This document shows, one piece after another, positions 26,851 through 36,394 of a DNA stretch of 64,000 nt; position 1 is the stretch's first letter; every line of letters begins with the position of its first letter. Source of the DNA: Aliiroseovarius lamellibrachiae (GTDB lineage: Bacteria; Pseudomonadota; Alphaproteobacteria; Rhodobacterales; Rhodobacteraceae); contig NZ_JAHEVJ010000002.1 of the NCBI RefSeq assembly GCF_018599245.1, forward strand, positions 124,001 to 188,000. The letters are read 5' to 3'. Both the position numbers and the translations under genes were made by a program. The notes below the pieces were generated by a model, which was not told where the DNA came from, did not search any database, and saw only the letters and a list, made by a program, of their open reading frames with translations.

Positions 26851-28098
26851 ATGACCGTATTGATTGCAGGGGCCGGAATTGCGGGCCTAAGCCTTGGGCT
26901 GACACTCCATCAAATCGGCATCCCATTTCGCATCTTTGAGGCGGTGCGCGAGGTCAAACCGCTTGGTGTTGGCATCAATCTGCAACCGACCGCTGTGCGT
27001 GAATTATACGAACTGGGGCTTGAAGATCTGCTGGATGAGGTGGGCCTGCCCACGCAGGATTACGGGTTTTACACCCGCACCGGGAAAAAGATCTGGTCCG
27101 AACCACGCGGACGGGCGGCGGGCTATCACTGGCCGCAGTATTCGGTGCATCGGGGCCTGTTTCAGGTGGCGCTTCATGACGCTTTGGTGGCTCGCGCGGG
27201 GGCTGATTGCATCGTCACCGGCGCACGTGCTGTGGGCTATGAAAACACACCGGACGGCGTGACATTACAGCTGGAAACGGCGGATGGACCACGTACTGAG
27301 GCTGGGGATCTGTTGATCGCCGCCGATGGCATCCACTCTGCCCTGCGCGCGCAAATGTACCCAACCGAAGGTGCGCCGATTTGGGGCGGGGCCGTGTTGT
27401 GGCGTGGCAACACGCGGGCGCGCCCGTTCCTGACCGGGGCGTCCATGGCGCTTGCGGGCAACGATTGGCAACGCTTTGTCAGCTATCCGATCACACGTCC
27501 TGACGCGGACGGGATGGCCACGATCAACTGGATTGCCGAGCTGAAATACGACGCGGACGCCGCGTGGAAAAAAGAAGATTGGAATCGCCGCGCCAATTTG
27601 GACGAGTTCTTGCCACTGTTTGAAGGCTGGACCTTCGACTGGCTTGATGTGCCTGACCTGATCCGCCGGGCCGAGACCGTTTATGAATACCCGATGGTGG
27701 ACCGCGACCCGGTGCCCACATGGCTTGATGGGCGCGTGGCGTTGATCGGGGATGCGGCCCATGCGACCTATCCGGTGGGGTCCAACGGTGCCAGCCAAGC
27801 GATTGTGGACGCCCGCGTTTTGGGCGCCATGATGCAGACCCAAGGGGCGACCCAAGCGGCCCTGACCGCCTATAACGACGAACTTTGCGGCCCGGTCAGC
27901 AAGGTGGTTCTGGCCAATCGCGGCTCTGGTCCCGATGCGATCATGCAGATGGTCGAAGACCGCTGCGAGGGGGATTTCTCGCGCATGGATGCGGTGATGT
28001 CCGAGGCGGAAAAGGCCGAGCACGCCGCCAAATACAAAGCCCTTGCGGGGCTGAGCATTGACGCCTTAAACGCCCAACCCCCGCGCATTACGGTCTAG
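26851..28098 (+). CDS. FAD-dependent monooxygenase (flavin-dependent oxidoreductase)
   Basis: This 415-residue protein belongs to the PHBH-type flavin monooxygenases. It has the ADP-binding GAGIAGLSLGL (7-17), the LLIAADGIHSALR motif, and the FAD-phosphate motif VALIGDAAHATYPVGSNGASQAI. Members hydroxylate aromatic or quinone-like substrates using NAD(P)H and O2; the substrate here is unknown. The start ATG at 26851 follows GGAAGAGGGAA. Its TAG stop is part of the CTAG left of the inserted element. Confidence 0.9.
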   Translation: MTVLIAGAGIAGLSLGLTLHQIGIPFRIFEAVREVKPLGVGINLQPTAVRELYELGLEDLLDEVGLPTQDYGFYTRTGKKIWSEPRGRAAGYHWPQYSVHRGLFQVALHDALVARAGADCIVTGARAVGYENTPDGVTLQLETADGPRTEAGDLLIAADGIHSALRAQMYPTEGAPIWGGAVLWRGNTRARPFLTGASMALAGNDWQRFVSYPITRPDADGMATINWIAELKYDADAAWKKEDWNRRANLDEFLPLFEGWTFDWLDVPDLIRRAETVYEYPMVDRDPVPTWLDGRVALIGDAAHATYPVGSNGASQAIVDARVLGAMMQTQGATQAALTAYNDELCGPVSKVVLANRGSGPDAIMQMVEDRCEGDFSRMDAVMSEAEKAEHAAKYKALAGLSIDALNAQPPRITV

Positions 28099-28201
28099 GG
28101 CGTGTTGCGTTAAATCGGACCCAAAACGCGCGGCCTATGGCGGCGCTCAAACGCGCTTTTTGCGACATTCTGAAGTCAGCAAACCGCAACACGCTGTCTA
28201 G
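28095..28201. mobile_element. Small inverted-repeat element between CTAG duplications (MITE-like)
   Basis: A 99-bp sequence (28099-28197) is bounded by CTAG on each side and carries near-terminal inverted repeats GCGTGTTGCG (28100-28109) and CGCAACACGC (28185-28194). Removing it with one CTAG leaves two convergent genes whose TAG stops share the same CTAG. It encodes nothing. The CTAG flank and GC-rich termini resemble remnants of IS5-type transposons, but I cannot name a parent. Confidence 0.5.
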
Positions 28202-31200
28202 GATCCGCGGCTGCCCGCGGGACGCCACATCGCAAAGGCAACGAGGTATGCCAAAAGCGCCAGCACAAAGCTGGCGGCCACAAAGGCACCAATCGCTTTG
28301 AGCGTTGCGCCAAAGGCAATGAACCCGCCGACACCCGCAAGGATCATCGCAAGGCTCACCAGCCCCATCAGGATCACCGGCCCGCGCACCGCCCGGTGGC
28401 CCCGTGCGCGCAACATGCGCTTAAGCGCCGCGACCATGCGTGCCACATCTGCCTGCATCGCCACCAAAGCGGGCACCACCAACAGCACAAGCACCATGCC
28501 GAACCCAAGACCGTAGGTCAGGGTGATCACCGTGGGCTTTAGAAACTGCGCCTGACGCGAGCTTTCATACAACAGCGGCGCAAGCCCCAAAACCGTGGTC
28601 AGCGTGGTCAGCATCACGGCCCGTAACCGATCAGACGCGCCGTCAATAATCGCAGGGACCAACCCCCGATCCCGCGCGTGTTCGTCAATGGTTGTGACCA
28701 GCACAATACTGTCGTTGATGATGATCCCGGTCATGCCAATCAGACCCACAACAGAAAACATCGACAGCGGCACGCCCCAGTTGACATGGCCAATAATCGC
28801 CCCGACCAGCCCAAAGGGAATGATCGCCATCACCACAATCGGCCGTGTCCAGCTTGAGAAAATCCAGGCGAGCGTCAGGTAAATGCCCAACAGCACAAGG
28901 ATCAACCCGGTGCGCGCGTCCGACAGAAATTCGTCTTGCTGCTCTGCCAGCCCGCCAACCTGAAAGGCAATGGCGTGGTCTTCGGCCAGTTTCGGCAGGA
29001 TCTCTTCGCGCAGGGTGCGGGTGATTTCCTCGGCCCGCGCGGGGTCTGTTTCGTCCACATCGCCGGTGACATTGACCAGACGGATGCCGTTTTCACGCTC
29101 GACGGATGAAAACCCCGTGCGCGTGCGCACCGACACCAGATCCGCCAGACTGACATAATCGCCCGCCTGCGTGCGCATCTGCATGCCGTCCAGAAAATCC
29201 GCCGTCAGCTCATTTTTCGGCAGCTCCACCCGGATGGTCGCGGTGCGCACACCGTCGGGAAAGGTTGCCGCCTCAACGCCGTTTAAGCGGTTGCGCAAGA
29301 CGCGCCCCAGCCCGTCGATGGTAAAGCCCAAGGCCTGGCCCTGTGGGGTCAGATCAAGGATCAGCTCGTCCTTGTCATAGGCCATGCTGTCCTCAACCGC
29401 GGACACTTCGGGGTAGCGTTGCAAACTGGTTTTCAGCGCTTCTGCTGCGGCCTTAAGCGTGTCGCCATCGGCGCCATAAAGCCCGACATCCAGTGCATCC
29501 CCACCGGGGCCATAGCGCGATCCGCGAAAGGCGAGGGTTTCCAGCATGGGATGGCGCGCCACATTTTCCTGCAACGCACGCACAAAGGTCGACGCGCCAT
29601 AGGGCCGCAAATCCGCATCGGTGAGTTCGATCAAAATCGCCCCCAAAAGATCGGTGTCTTTTGCCTCAACCCCCGACAGGCCGCGCCCGGAATTGCCGCC
29701 GATTTGCGACAAAACATAGGCGACGGGCGGGGCGTCATATTCGGCCTCAAACGCCTGCGCGGTGGTCTCAACCGCCTCTTGCGCCAGCCGCATCATTTCG
29801 GCGGTGTCGTCGCGTGTGGCCCCTGACACCATGGCGAAATTGGCGGTGACAATGCTTTGCTCGGGCGCGTTGAAAAACCGAAATGTCAGATCACCGCGGA
29901 TGAAAATCGCAACTTGGGACGCGAGCAGGAGGATCACCGCCGCCATCACCGGATACCGCCCCTTCACCACCCAGTGCATCAACGGGCGAAACCCGCGTTC
30001 GCGCACAAACCGAAACCCCTTATTCACTTGGCGCGATGGCCAATCATACCAATGTTCCTTGGCCGTGTGCGTTAAGGCATGGGCCATGTGATGGGGCAGG
30101 ATCAGAAAACATTCGACCAGGGACGCGGCCAACACCACAATCACCGTGAACGGAATATCGGCGATCATATCGCCAAAGCGTCCCCCAATGGCCGTCAGCC
30201 CGAAAAATGCGATCACCGTGGTCAGTGTGGCGGAAAATACCGGTGGGAACATGCGTTTGGCCGCATTTTCAGACGCTTCAATCGGGCTTTCCCCCAGACG
30301 TCGCGCCCGGTGGTCGGCATGTTCGCCCACCACAATCGCGTCATCGACCACAATGCCCAGCGTGATGATCAGCGCAAAAAGCGAAATCATATTGATCGTC
30401 AGCCCGGACATATACATGAGGAAAATCGCCGTGGTCATCGCCACCGGAATACCCGCCGCCACCCAAAGCGCCGTGCGCGCGTTCAGGAACAAAAACAGCA
30501 GGATCAGCACCAGCGACAGACCCTGCAAGCCGTTTTCCATCAGCATTTTGATCCGCGCGGTGATCAATTCGGACCGCGTGCGGATCAGCCGGATTTCAAC
30601 CCCTTGCGGCAGGCTGCGCAGCATCTCTTCGCGCACCGCTTCCACCTCGGCCTGAAGCGCAATGGCATCCCCCGCGGCTGAGCGTGAGATGTTCAGCGCC
30701 ACAGCCGATTGATCGCCGACGAAATACGACCGGTCCCGGTCGATGCCCCGAACGTGCACCGATGCCACGTCGCCCACCCTCAACGAGGATCCATCCGCAT
30801 TGGCCCGCAACACGATGTTTGCGATCTGATCGGCGGAGCGTTTCGCCTCGCCGGTGCGCACACGCGCCGCACCCGACGCCACATCGCCCGCCGGATCGGT
30901 GGACACCTCTTCGCTGATCGCGCTGGCAATCTGCGCCATGGTCACGTCATGCTGGATCAAGCTGGCGGAGGGCACCTCGATCAAAGTTTCAGGCGCCACC
31001 ACGCCGCGAATGGTTGTCCGGGTCACGCCGCGTTCAAACAGACGCACCACCATTTCATCGGCAAAGCGCCCCAATTGATCAATGCCAACCGGGCCGCTGA
31101 TCACCAGATCGGTCACAGAATCGCGCCACGCGCCCCGCCGCACGGTGGGTAGATCCGCATCTTCCGGCAGGGTGGTGATCGCATCCACAGCGATCTGAAC

Positions 31201-31557
31201 ATCATCCGCGGCACGCCCCACATCCCAGCCGGGCTCAAAGTCCATCACAATGCGCGCACGCCCCTCGGTGGCGCGCGAGGACACCTCTTCCACGCCGTCC
31301 ACGGCCAGCAGGGAGGGTTCCAAAACCTGAATGATGCCCGCGTCCACGTCTTCTGCGCCCGCGCCTTGCCATGTGACCCCAACGGTGACGGTTTCAATCA
31401 CCACATCGGGGAAAAACTGCGCCCGCATCCGTGGGTAGCTGACCAACCCCAGCGCCAAGAGGACCACCAACAACAGGTTGGCGAGCGTGGCGTGGCGGGT
31501 GAAATACGACAAGATGCCATCCGCGTGTTTGATGGGGGTGAGGGCAGGACCTTTCAT
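28198..31557 (-). CDS. RND family multidrug efflux permease
   Basis: This 1119-residue inner-membrane proton-driven pump of the AcrB/HAE-1 type forms a trimeric exporter with a fusion protein and an outer-membrane channel. Around twelve transmembrane segments are evident, and the TM4 proton-relay aspartate pair is in LGIVVDDAIVVGEH. Two large periplasmic loops follow TM1 and TM7. The gene starts 3 bp after the fusion-protein stop, so both form one operon. No TolC-like gene is in the window. Confidence 0.94.
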   Translation of the reverse strand: MKGPALTPIKHADGILSYFTRHATLANLLLVVLLALGLVSYPRMRAQFFPDVVIETVTVGVTWQGAGAEDVDAGIIQVLEPSLLAVDGVEEVSSRATEGRARIVMDFEPGWDVGRAADDVQIAVDAITTLPEDADLPTVRRGAWRDSVTDLVISGPVGIDQLGRFADEMVVRLFERGVTRTTIRGVVAPETLIEVPSASLIQHDVTMAQIASAISEEVSTDPAGDVASGAARVRTGEAKRSADQIANIVLRANADGSSLRVGDVASVHVRGIDRDRSYFVGDQSAVALNISRSAAGDAIALQAEVEAVREEMLRSLPQGVEIRLIRTRSELITARIKMLMENGLQGLSLVLILLFLFLNARTALWVAAGIPVAMTTAIFLMYMSGLTINMISLFALIITLGIVVDDAIVVGEHADHRARRLGESPIEASENAAKRMFPPVFSATLTTVIAFFGLTAIGGRFGDMIADIPFTVIVVLAASLVECFLILPHHMAHALTHTAKEHWYDWPSRQVNKGFRFVRERGFRPLMHWVVKGRYPVMAAVILLLASQVAIFIRGDLTFRFFNAPEQSIVTANFAMVSGATRDDTAEMMRLAQEAVETTAQAFEAEYDAPPVAYVLSQIGGNSGRGLSGVEAKDTDLLGAILIELTDADLRPYGASTFVRALQENVARHPMLETLAFRGSRYGPGGDALDVGLYGADGDTLKAAAEALKTSLQRYPEVSAVEDSMAYDKDELILDLTPQGQALGFTIDGLGRVLRNRLNGVEAATFPDGVRTATIRVELPKNELTADFLDGMQMRTQAGDYVSLADLVSVRTRTGFSSVERENGIRLVNVTGDVDETDPARAEEITRTLREEILPKLAEDHAIAFQVGGLAEQQDEFLSDARTGLILVLLGIYLTLAWIFSSWTRPIVVMAIIPFGLVGAIIGHVNWGVPLSMFSVVGLIGMTGIIINDSIVLVTTIDEHARDRGLVPAIIDGASDRLRAVMLTTLTTVLGLAPLLYESSRQAQFLKPTVITLTYGLGFGMVLVLLVVPALVAMQADVARMVAALKRMLRARGHRAVRGPVILMGLVSLAMILAGVGGFIAFGATLKAIGAFVAASFVLALLAYLVAFAMWRPAGSRGS

Positions 31558-31560
31558 GGA

Positions 31561-33012
31561 TCAGCCCCCCATCCGCGATTTGATCCGGGCCAGACTGTCG
31601 GCGGGCATTTTCCCTGCGTCCACCTGCTTTAAAATCCGCGCTTTGGCGTCCTCGGCCATGCGGGTGTTGCTGGCCACAAACGCCCGGATCTTTTCCTGGT
31701 CTTCGGGGGCTAAGGTCACCATTTCCGGGGCTTCGGGCATGGCACCGGCGCGCACCGGTTTGACCTGAATGCCTGCGCCCAATGTTGGCGTGCGCTCTGC
31801 CACAACCTCGCGACCATTCAACCCGTTCGCGCGCACCAAAATGTCGTCACCTTGGCGGCGCAAAAGCGTGACCGGGGCGTCTTCCAAGCGATCCCCATCG
31901 CCCAAAATCAGCACCGTGCTTTGGGTGCCAAGCGCGCTGGCGGGCAGCCGGGCAACATTATCCAGCGGCGGTTCCGCCACTTCAACAACCACAAAGTCAC
32001 CGGGGCGAAACCCGGTCGCGCTGTCCAACGTGGCAAAGATCAACCGCCCGGTTTGCCCATCGCCAACATTTGCGCTTTCTCGCGCGATTTTGCCCGTGGC
32101 AATCAGGGACGCCCCGGCTGTTTCCAACCGGATTGTCACAGGGGATTTCGCAAGCGTGCCATCCGCGTCCAACAGCCGGGTGTATTGCGCGGTGGACAGG
32201 CGAAAGCTGACCTCAAGCGTGGATGGATCCACAATGCGGGCCAGTTTTTCATTGGCGGTGACAACCCCACCACGCAGGGCGGTCACATCGCTGAGCGTGC
32301 CTGCAAACTCCGCGTAGATCTGTGTTTCATTTAACCGACGCCGCGCCTCGTCCAGCGCAATTTCACGCCGCGACAGGGTGGCGGCGGCGGTGGACACACG
32401 CGCTTTGGCGGTGATCACCGATTGGCGGCGCGACAATACCGCCTGTTTCGCGGCGGCATCGGCAAGGGCGGCGTTTTCCACGGCGGCCTCTGTGCCCACA
32501 CGGCGCGCGACCAAATCTTGTTGACGTTTCAAGGCGGCGGCGCGCAAATCGGCCTGCGCGCGGGCATTTTCCAGATCATCACGCGCCAGTTCCAAAGCGG
32601 CTTTGGCATCCCTCCCATCGGCAATAGCCTGTTCCAGATCGGTCTGCGCCAATTTCAATGCCGCCTCAAAATCGCTGGGATCAATGCGCAGCAAAAGCTG
32701 GCCTTTGCTGACCTGCCCGCCGGTTTCAAACCCCTCTGCCAAGTCCACCACCGTACCGCCGGTGCGCGCGCGCACATCCAGCGCGCGGCGCGCGGCCAAC
32801 TCGCCAAACACTGACAGGACCGGCACTTCGCGGCCCGCCACGTAAGGGATCACATTGGCCGAAAACACCCGTTCGCGCGCCGACGGCTTGGCGCTGTCGC
32901 GCTCGGCCCGCGCCTTAAACGCAGATGAGATTTGCAAGCCCGCAAGGGCCAAAAGACCCAAAGTGGTGGCAAGCAGGAAAAGCCCGGTCAGGCTGCGGCC
33001 AAGAAAACGCAT
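31561..33012 (-). CDS. RND efflux membrane fusion protein (HlyD/AcrA type)
   Basis: This 483-residue periplasmic adaptor begins with a signal/anchor (FLLATTLGLLALAGLQ, about 10-26). A biotinyl-lipoyl-like domain (VRARTGGTVVDLAEGFETGGQV), a long helical hairpin (about 120-240) and beta-barrel regions follow. It connects the RND pump to an outer-membrane pore. The ATG at 33012 begins the anchor. The operon is preceded by a palindrome overlapping a perfect -10 box. A possible operator for a local repressor is suggested there; no regulator gene is adjacent. Confidence 0.92.
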   Translation of the reverse strand: MRFLGRSLTGLFLLATTLGLLALAGLQISSAFKARAERDSAKPSARERVFSANVIPYVAGREVPVLSVFGELAARRALDVRARTGGTVVDLAEGFETGGQVSKGQLLLRIDPSDFEAALKLAQTDLEQAIADGRDAKAALELARDDLENARAQADLRAAALKRQQDLVARRVGTEAAVENAALADAAAKQAVLSRRQSVITAKARVSTAAATLSRREIALDEARRRLNETQIYAEFAGTLSDVTALRGGVVTANEKLARIVDPSTLEVSFRLSTAQYTRLLDADGTLAKSPVTIRLETAGASLIATGKIARESANVGDGQTGRLIFATLDSATGFRPGDFVVVEVAEPPLDNVARLPASALGTQSTVLILGDGDRLEDAPVTLLRRQGDDILVRANGLNGREVVAERTPTLGAGIQVKPVRAGAMPEAPEMVTLAPEDQEKIRAFVASNTRMAEDAKARILKQVDAGKMPADSLARIKSRMGG

Positions 33013-33091
33013 GTGATAACTCCGTAACGACACCCCCATCTTGCCTGCCTGCGCGGCAGAGGCAAGGCACGGATGGTCACATCTGTTAGGG

Positions 33092-33110
33092 ATTATACGC
33101 GCGCGCGTAT
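33092..33110 (-). promoter_or_regulatory. Promoter with palindromic operator for the RND operon
   Basis: The minus strand has TATAAT (33097-33092), a perfect -10 box. A 16-bp perfect palindrome ATACGCGC/GCGCGTAT (33095-33110) overlaps it and covers most of the spacer. No good -35 box is visible. The arrangement fits repression of the pump operon. The alternating CG run could also adopt unusual DNA structure. Confidence 0.55.
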
Positions 33111-33664
33111 TATTTCCGTCGTTTATGTTCGTCCAAACGCGGGAAAATTTCGACGAAATTGCAGGGGGGGTGGCGGTAATCCAGTTGGTGCACAAGGATC
33201 TCGTCCCACGCGTCTTTACACGCCCCGGTGGAGCCGGGCAGCGCAAAAAGATAGGTGCCATTTGCCACGCCGCCCGTGGCGCGCGATTGCACGGCGGAGG
33301 TGCCGATTTTCTTCATCGAAACGATGGTGAACACGGTGCCAAAAGCGTCGATCTCTTTTTCATAAACATCGCGGTGGGCCTCGACCGAGACATCGCGCCC
33401 GGTCAGCCCCGTGCCGCCGGTGGAAATCACCACGTCAATCTCAGGATCCAGCGACCAAGCGCGCAGCTGATCGGCAATTTCACCCCGTTCATCGCGGATG
33501 ATTTTGCGATCGGCCAGAACATGCCCGGCGCCCTCAAGCCGTTTGACCAATGTGTCACCCGAGCGGTCTTCGGCCAGGCTGCGCGTGTCGGAGACGGTCA
33601 GAATGGCGATACGCACCGGGATAAACGCGCGCTCGGCGGCGGTGGTTTCAGAGATGTGGGACAT
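33110..33664 (-). CDS. moaB: Molybdenum cofactor biosynthesis protein MoaB
   Basis: This 184-residue protein belongs to the MoaB/MogA family, which adenylylates molybdopterin. It has the TVSDTRSLAEDRSGDTL motif near residue 22, the STGGTGLTGRDVS loop and GTYLFALPGSTGACKDAWD. The start ATG at 33664 has AAAAGGCAC upstream. It lies between the RND operon and the uracil-DNA glycosylase, all on the minus strand. Confidence 0.92.
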   Translation of the reverse strand: MSHISETTAAERAFIPVRIAILTVSDTRSLAEDRSGDTLVKRLEGAGHVLADRKIIRDERGEIADQLRAWSLDPEIDVVISTGGTGLTGRDVSVEAHRDVYEKEIDAFGTVFTIVSMKKIGTSAVQSRATGGVANGTYLFALPGSTGACKDAWDEILVHQLDYRHPPCNFVEIFPRLDEHKRRK

Positions 33665-33778
33665 GAGCGTGCCTTTTCGGGATGGCTGATCGAAAGTGTG
33701 TTGGGACACCAGTGGCAGAAACGCGTGCCGGCGCCATGATGTCGGTCAAGTTGGGCGGGCAAACGCGTGGGAAACGGG

Positions 33779-34573
33779 TCAGATGAACGCGCGCAGTTTG
33801 GACTGTAACGCCAATAAATCCGCCCAAGCATCGCGTTTGGCGGCGGGATTGCGCAAAAGATAGGCGGGATGGAACATCGGCAGCATGGGTTTGCCCCAAT
33901 GGGTTGCCCAGCCACCGCGCATCCGGGTGATGCCGCGTTTGCCCAGCACGGCTTGGCACGGGGTGTTGCCCATCAGGATGATCACTTCGGGGGCGACCAG
34001 TTGCACATGGCGTTCCACAAAAGGCACCATCATCGCCATTTCCTGCGGGGTTGGTTCGCGGTTTTGCGGCGGGCGCCAAGGCATCACATTGGTGATGTAA
34101 ATTGCGTCTTTGGACAGGGGGGCGTCGCGGCCCATGTTGATTGCGGCAAACATCCTGTCCAACAGCTGACCAGCGCGGCCGACAAAGGGCTTGCCGGCGA
34201 TATCCTCGTCCCGGCCCGGCGCCTCGCCAATGACCATGACGCGGGCGGCGGGGTTGCCATCAGCAAACACCGTGTTGCGCGCGCCTTTTTTCAACTCGCA
34301 GCCATCGAAATCTTTCAGCGCGGTGTGCAGCCCAACGAGATCCGAAGCCCCAGCCGCGGCCTGTTTGGCAAGCGCGACATAGTCGACCTCCACCTCGGCC
34401 ACGCGACCGGGCATGACGGCGGGACCGGTGGGTTTTACGGTTGCGGGTTTGGGCTGTTTGGCGACCAGTTCATATCGGTTGACCGGCGCATCACAAATGG
34501 CCTCGGTCACCCCAAGGTCCACTTGCCATTCCAAAAGCGCGCGGGCGCTGTGCCAATCTTGTGCCGATTCCAT
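33779..34573 (-). CDS. Uracil-DNA glycosylase family 4-like, without iron-sulfur ligands
   Basis: This 264-residue glycosylase removes uracil from DNA. The superfamily motifs are clear: [24 protein letters not shown] (motif 1) and the C-terminal HPAYLLRN (motif 2). Family-4 enzymes carry four cysteines for a [4Fe-4S] cluster. This protein has only three cysteines in all (EAICD, DGCEL, NTPCQ), and the usual cysteines in the CRPPxNR and EQAAC regions are replaced ([14 protein letters not shown]). A cluster-less form is therefore likely. The ATG at 34573 is used; an earlier one at 34609 adds unconserved residues. Confidence 0.85.
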   Translation of the reverse strand: MESAQDWHSARALLEWQVDLGVTEAICDAPVNRYELVAKQPKPATVKPTGPAVMPGRVAEVEVDYVALAKQAAAGASDLVGLHTALKDFDGCELKKGARNTVFADGNPAARVMVIGEAPGRDEDIAGKPFVGRAGQLLDRMFAAINMGRDAPLSKDAIYITNVMPWRPPQNREPTPQEMAMMVPFVERHVQLVAPEVIILMGNTPCQAVLGKRGITRMRGGWATHWGKPMLPMFHPAYLLRNPAAKRDAWADLLALQSKLRAFI

Positions 34574-34653
34574 GAGGGGTAAGGTACGGGGCTGGGGGGG
34601 CAAGGACAATAGCGGGTGATTGGTGGGGCTTGACGGAGATCAATACCGGAATA

Positions 34654-34734
34654 CTAGTTTTCTAGTTTTCTAGTTTTCTAGTTTTCTAGTTTTCTAGTTT
34701 TCTAGTTTTCTAGTTTTCTAGTTTTCTAGTTTTC
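34654..34734. repeat. Microsatellite, ten copies of CTAGTTTT
   Basis: Ten perfect 8-bp units CTAGTTTT plus one base lie in the 268-bp gap between the divergent glycosylase and pyrB genes. The tract is AT-rich and contains CTAG, a tetramer normally rare in such genomes. It lies about 40 bp upstream of the putative pyrB -35 box and 80 bp before the glycosylase start. Such arrays expand and contract by slippage. No repeat of this unit is seen elsewhere in the window. Confidence 0.97.
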
Positions 34735-34775
34735 GCACCTCCGTGCCTCCCGCCACCCCGCGACGCATTGCAGGA

Positions 34776-34804
34776 TGGACGCCGCGTTCCCACAATCCTA
34801 TAAC
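34776..34804 (+). promoter_or_regulatory. Putative promoter of pyrB
   Basis: TGGACG (34776-34781) and TATAAC (34799-34804) are separated by 17 bp and lie 37 bp before the start codon. The microsatellite ends about 41 bp before the -35 hexamer, where an UP element would normally be. Confidence 0.5.
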
Positions 34805-34841
34805 GGCGCAACACTTGCCCACGCCCGACCGGAGGTCCGCC

Positions 34842-35807
34842 ATGACATTTCGCCAACGCCATCTTTTGGGCATCGAAAACCTGCACCCAGAAGAGATCAA
34901 AACCCTCTTGGATCTGGCCGATACCTATGTCGATCTGAACCGGTCACAGGTCAAACGCTCCGACGTGTTGGCGGGGCTGACGCAGATCAATATGTTCTTT
35001 GAAAACTCGACCCGTACGCAGGCCAGCTTTGAAATTGCGGGCAAGCGCTTGGGGGCGGATGTGATGAACATGGCGATGCAGGCCAGTTCGATCAAAAAGG
35101 GCGAGACGCTGATTGATACGGCGCTGACGCTCAACGCGATGCACCCGGATCTTTTGGTCGTGCGCCACCCGCATTCCGGCGCGGTGAACCTTTTGGCGGA
35201 AAAGGTGAATTGCGCGGTGTTGAACGCCGGGGACGGCAAGCATGAACACCCCACACAGGCGCTTTTGGATGCGCTGACGATCCGCCGCGAAAAAGGCCGC
35301 TTGCACCGGTTGACCATCGCGATCTGCGGCGACATTGCGCACAGCCGTGTGGCGCGATCAAACCTGATCCTTTTGGGGAAAATGGAAAACCGCGTGCGCC
35401 TTGTTGGTCCCCCCACCCTGATGCCCAGCCAGATCGACCAGTTTGGGGTCGAGGTCTATCACGACATGGAAGAGGGCCTGAAAGACGCTGACGTGGTGAT
35501 GATGCTGCGCTTGCAACGCGAGCGTATGGACGGCGGGTTTATCCCCTCGGAACGCGAGTATTATCATCGCTATGGGTTGGACGCCGAAAAGCTGGCCAAC
35601 GCCAAAGATGACGCCATCGTCATGCATCCCGGACCGATGAACCGCGGCGTGGAAATCGACGGCACCATCGCCGACGACATCAACCGATCCGTCATTCAGG
35701 AACAGGTGGAAATGGGCGTGGCGGTGCGCATGGCCGCGATGGATCTTTTGGCGCGCAACCACCGGATCATCCGTGCAGAACAAGCGGAAAAGGGCGTAAT
35801 GGCGTGA
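34842..35807 (+). CDS. pyrB: Aspartate carbamoyltransferase catalytic chain
   Basis: PyrB makes carbamoyl-aspartate in pyrimidine synthesis. The 321 residues contain [12 protein letters not shown] (STRT 56-59, carbamoyl-phosphate binding), the [18 protein letters not shown] loop and the substrate-binding [12 protein letters not shown]. The start ATG at 34842 has GGAGG upstream. The stop overlaps the next gene start (GTGA at 35804-35807). Four membrane-protein genes separate it from a dihydroorotase homologue without metal ligands. A PyrB-PyrC' complex, as known in Pseudomonas, would fit that. Confidence 0.96.
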   Translation: MTFRQRHLLGIENLHPEEIKTLLDLADTYVDLNRSQVKRSDVLAGLTQINMFFENSTRTQASFEIAGKRLGADVMNMAMQASSIKKGETLIDTALTLNAMHPDLLVVRHPHSGAVNLLAEKVNCAVLNAGDGKHEHPTQALLDALTIRREKGRLHRLTIAICGDIAHSRVARSNLILLGKMENRVRLVGPPTLMPSQIDQFGVEVYHDMEEGLKDADVVMMLRLQRERMDGGFIPSEREYYHRYGLDAEKLANAKDDAIVMHPGPMNRGVEIDGTIADDINRSVIQEQVEMGVAVRMAAMDLLARNHRIIRAEQAEKGVMA

Positions 35808-36394
35808 GCGCGTCTGACTGGGACGGTATTTTGCGGAACGCTGAAACCGTGCTCTGGCAAGGAAAGTCGGATGACGGTGTGTTTCTAGAAGCTTCTCGGC
35901 GCCTGACGTTTTTCACCACTGCGGGTATGTTTGTGATTGGGCTCTTCATGGCCATCGCGGTATTGGTCATGTCAAGCGGTCAGAAAAACGGGCCTGATTG
36001 GGTGTTTGCCCTGTTCTTCTTTGTGTTCCTTCTGTTTTCCGGCGGCCTTGCGCTCGGCCAGCTTTATTGGCCGGCTTATAAGCGGCGGCACACCTTTTAC
36101 ACGCTGACCAGCCAGCGAGCCATTCTGGGGGTGGATCTGCCGTTTGGGTCAAGACGTTTGCAAACCTATGACATCAACGCGGATCAGGCCTATGAATACC
36201 GACCGACTGCGCCCGGCGCCCCCGGATCAATTGTGTTTGAGTATCGGTACTCCGGCATCAGGGTGAACAAAATCCCCCAGACATTTGCGGTGGGGATGAT
36301 GTATGTCCACGATGTGGAAACCGCATGGAATAAGTTGCGAGAGGTGCAGCGGAACTTGACCCAGAAGAGACCTGAAAGGGGTGCAAATGCCTAA
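35804..36394 (+). CDS. PH-like small membrane protein 1
   Basis: This 196-residue protein has two transmembrane helices (about 35-55 and 68-87), then a beta-rich domain starting [17 protein letters not shown]. That motif is typical of bacterial PH-like domains of the bPH kind. It starts at a GTG overlapping the pyrB stop (GTGA), so it is translationally coupled to pyrB. Three related genes follow. Their common helix-pair plus YTLTxxR pattern suggests a membrane-anchored PH-like module; no catalytic residues are seen. Confidence 0.75.
   Translation: MSASDWDGILRNAETVLWQGKSDDGVFLEASRRLTFFTTAGMFVIGLFMAIAVLVMSSGQKNGPDWVFALFFFVFLLFSGGLALGQLYWPAYKRRHTFYTLTSQRAILGVDLPFGSRRLQTYDINADQAYEYRPTAPGAPGSIVFEYRYSGIRVNKIPQTFAVGMMYVHDVETAWNKLREVQRNLTQKRPERGANA

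Noticed and set aside
34654-34734. CRISPR array
   Set aside because: The units are 8 bp, contiguous and without spacers, and there are no cas genes.
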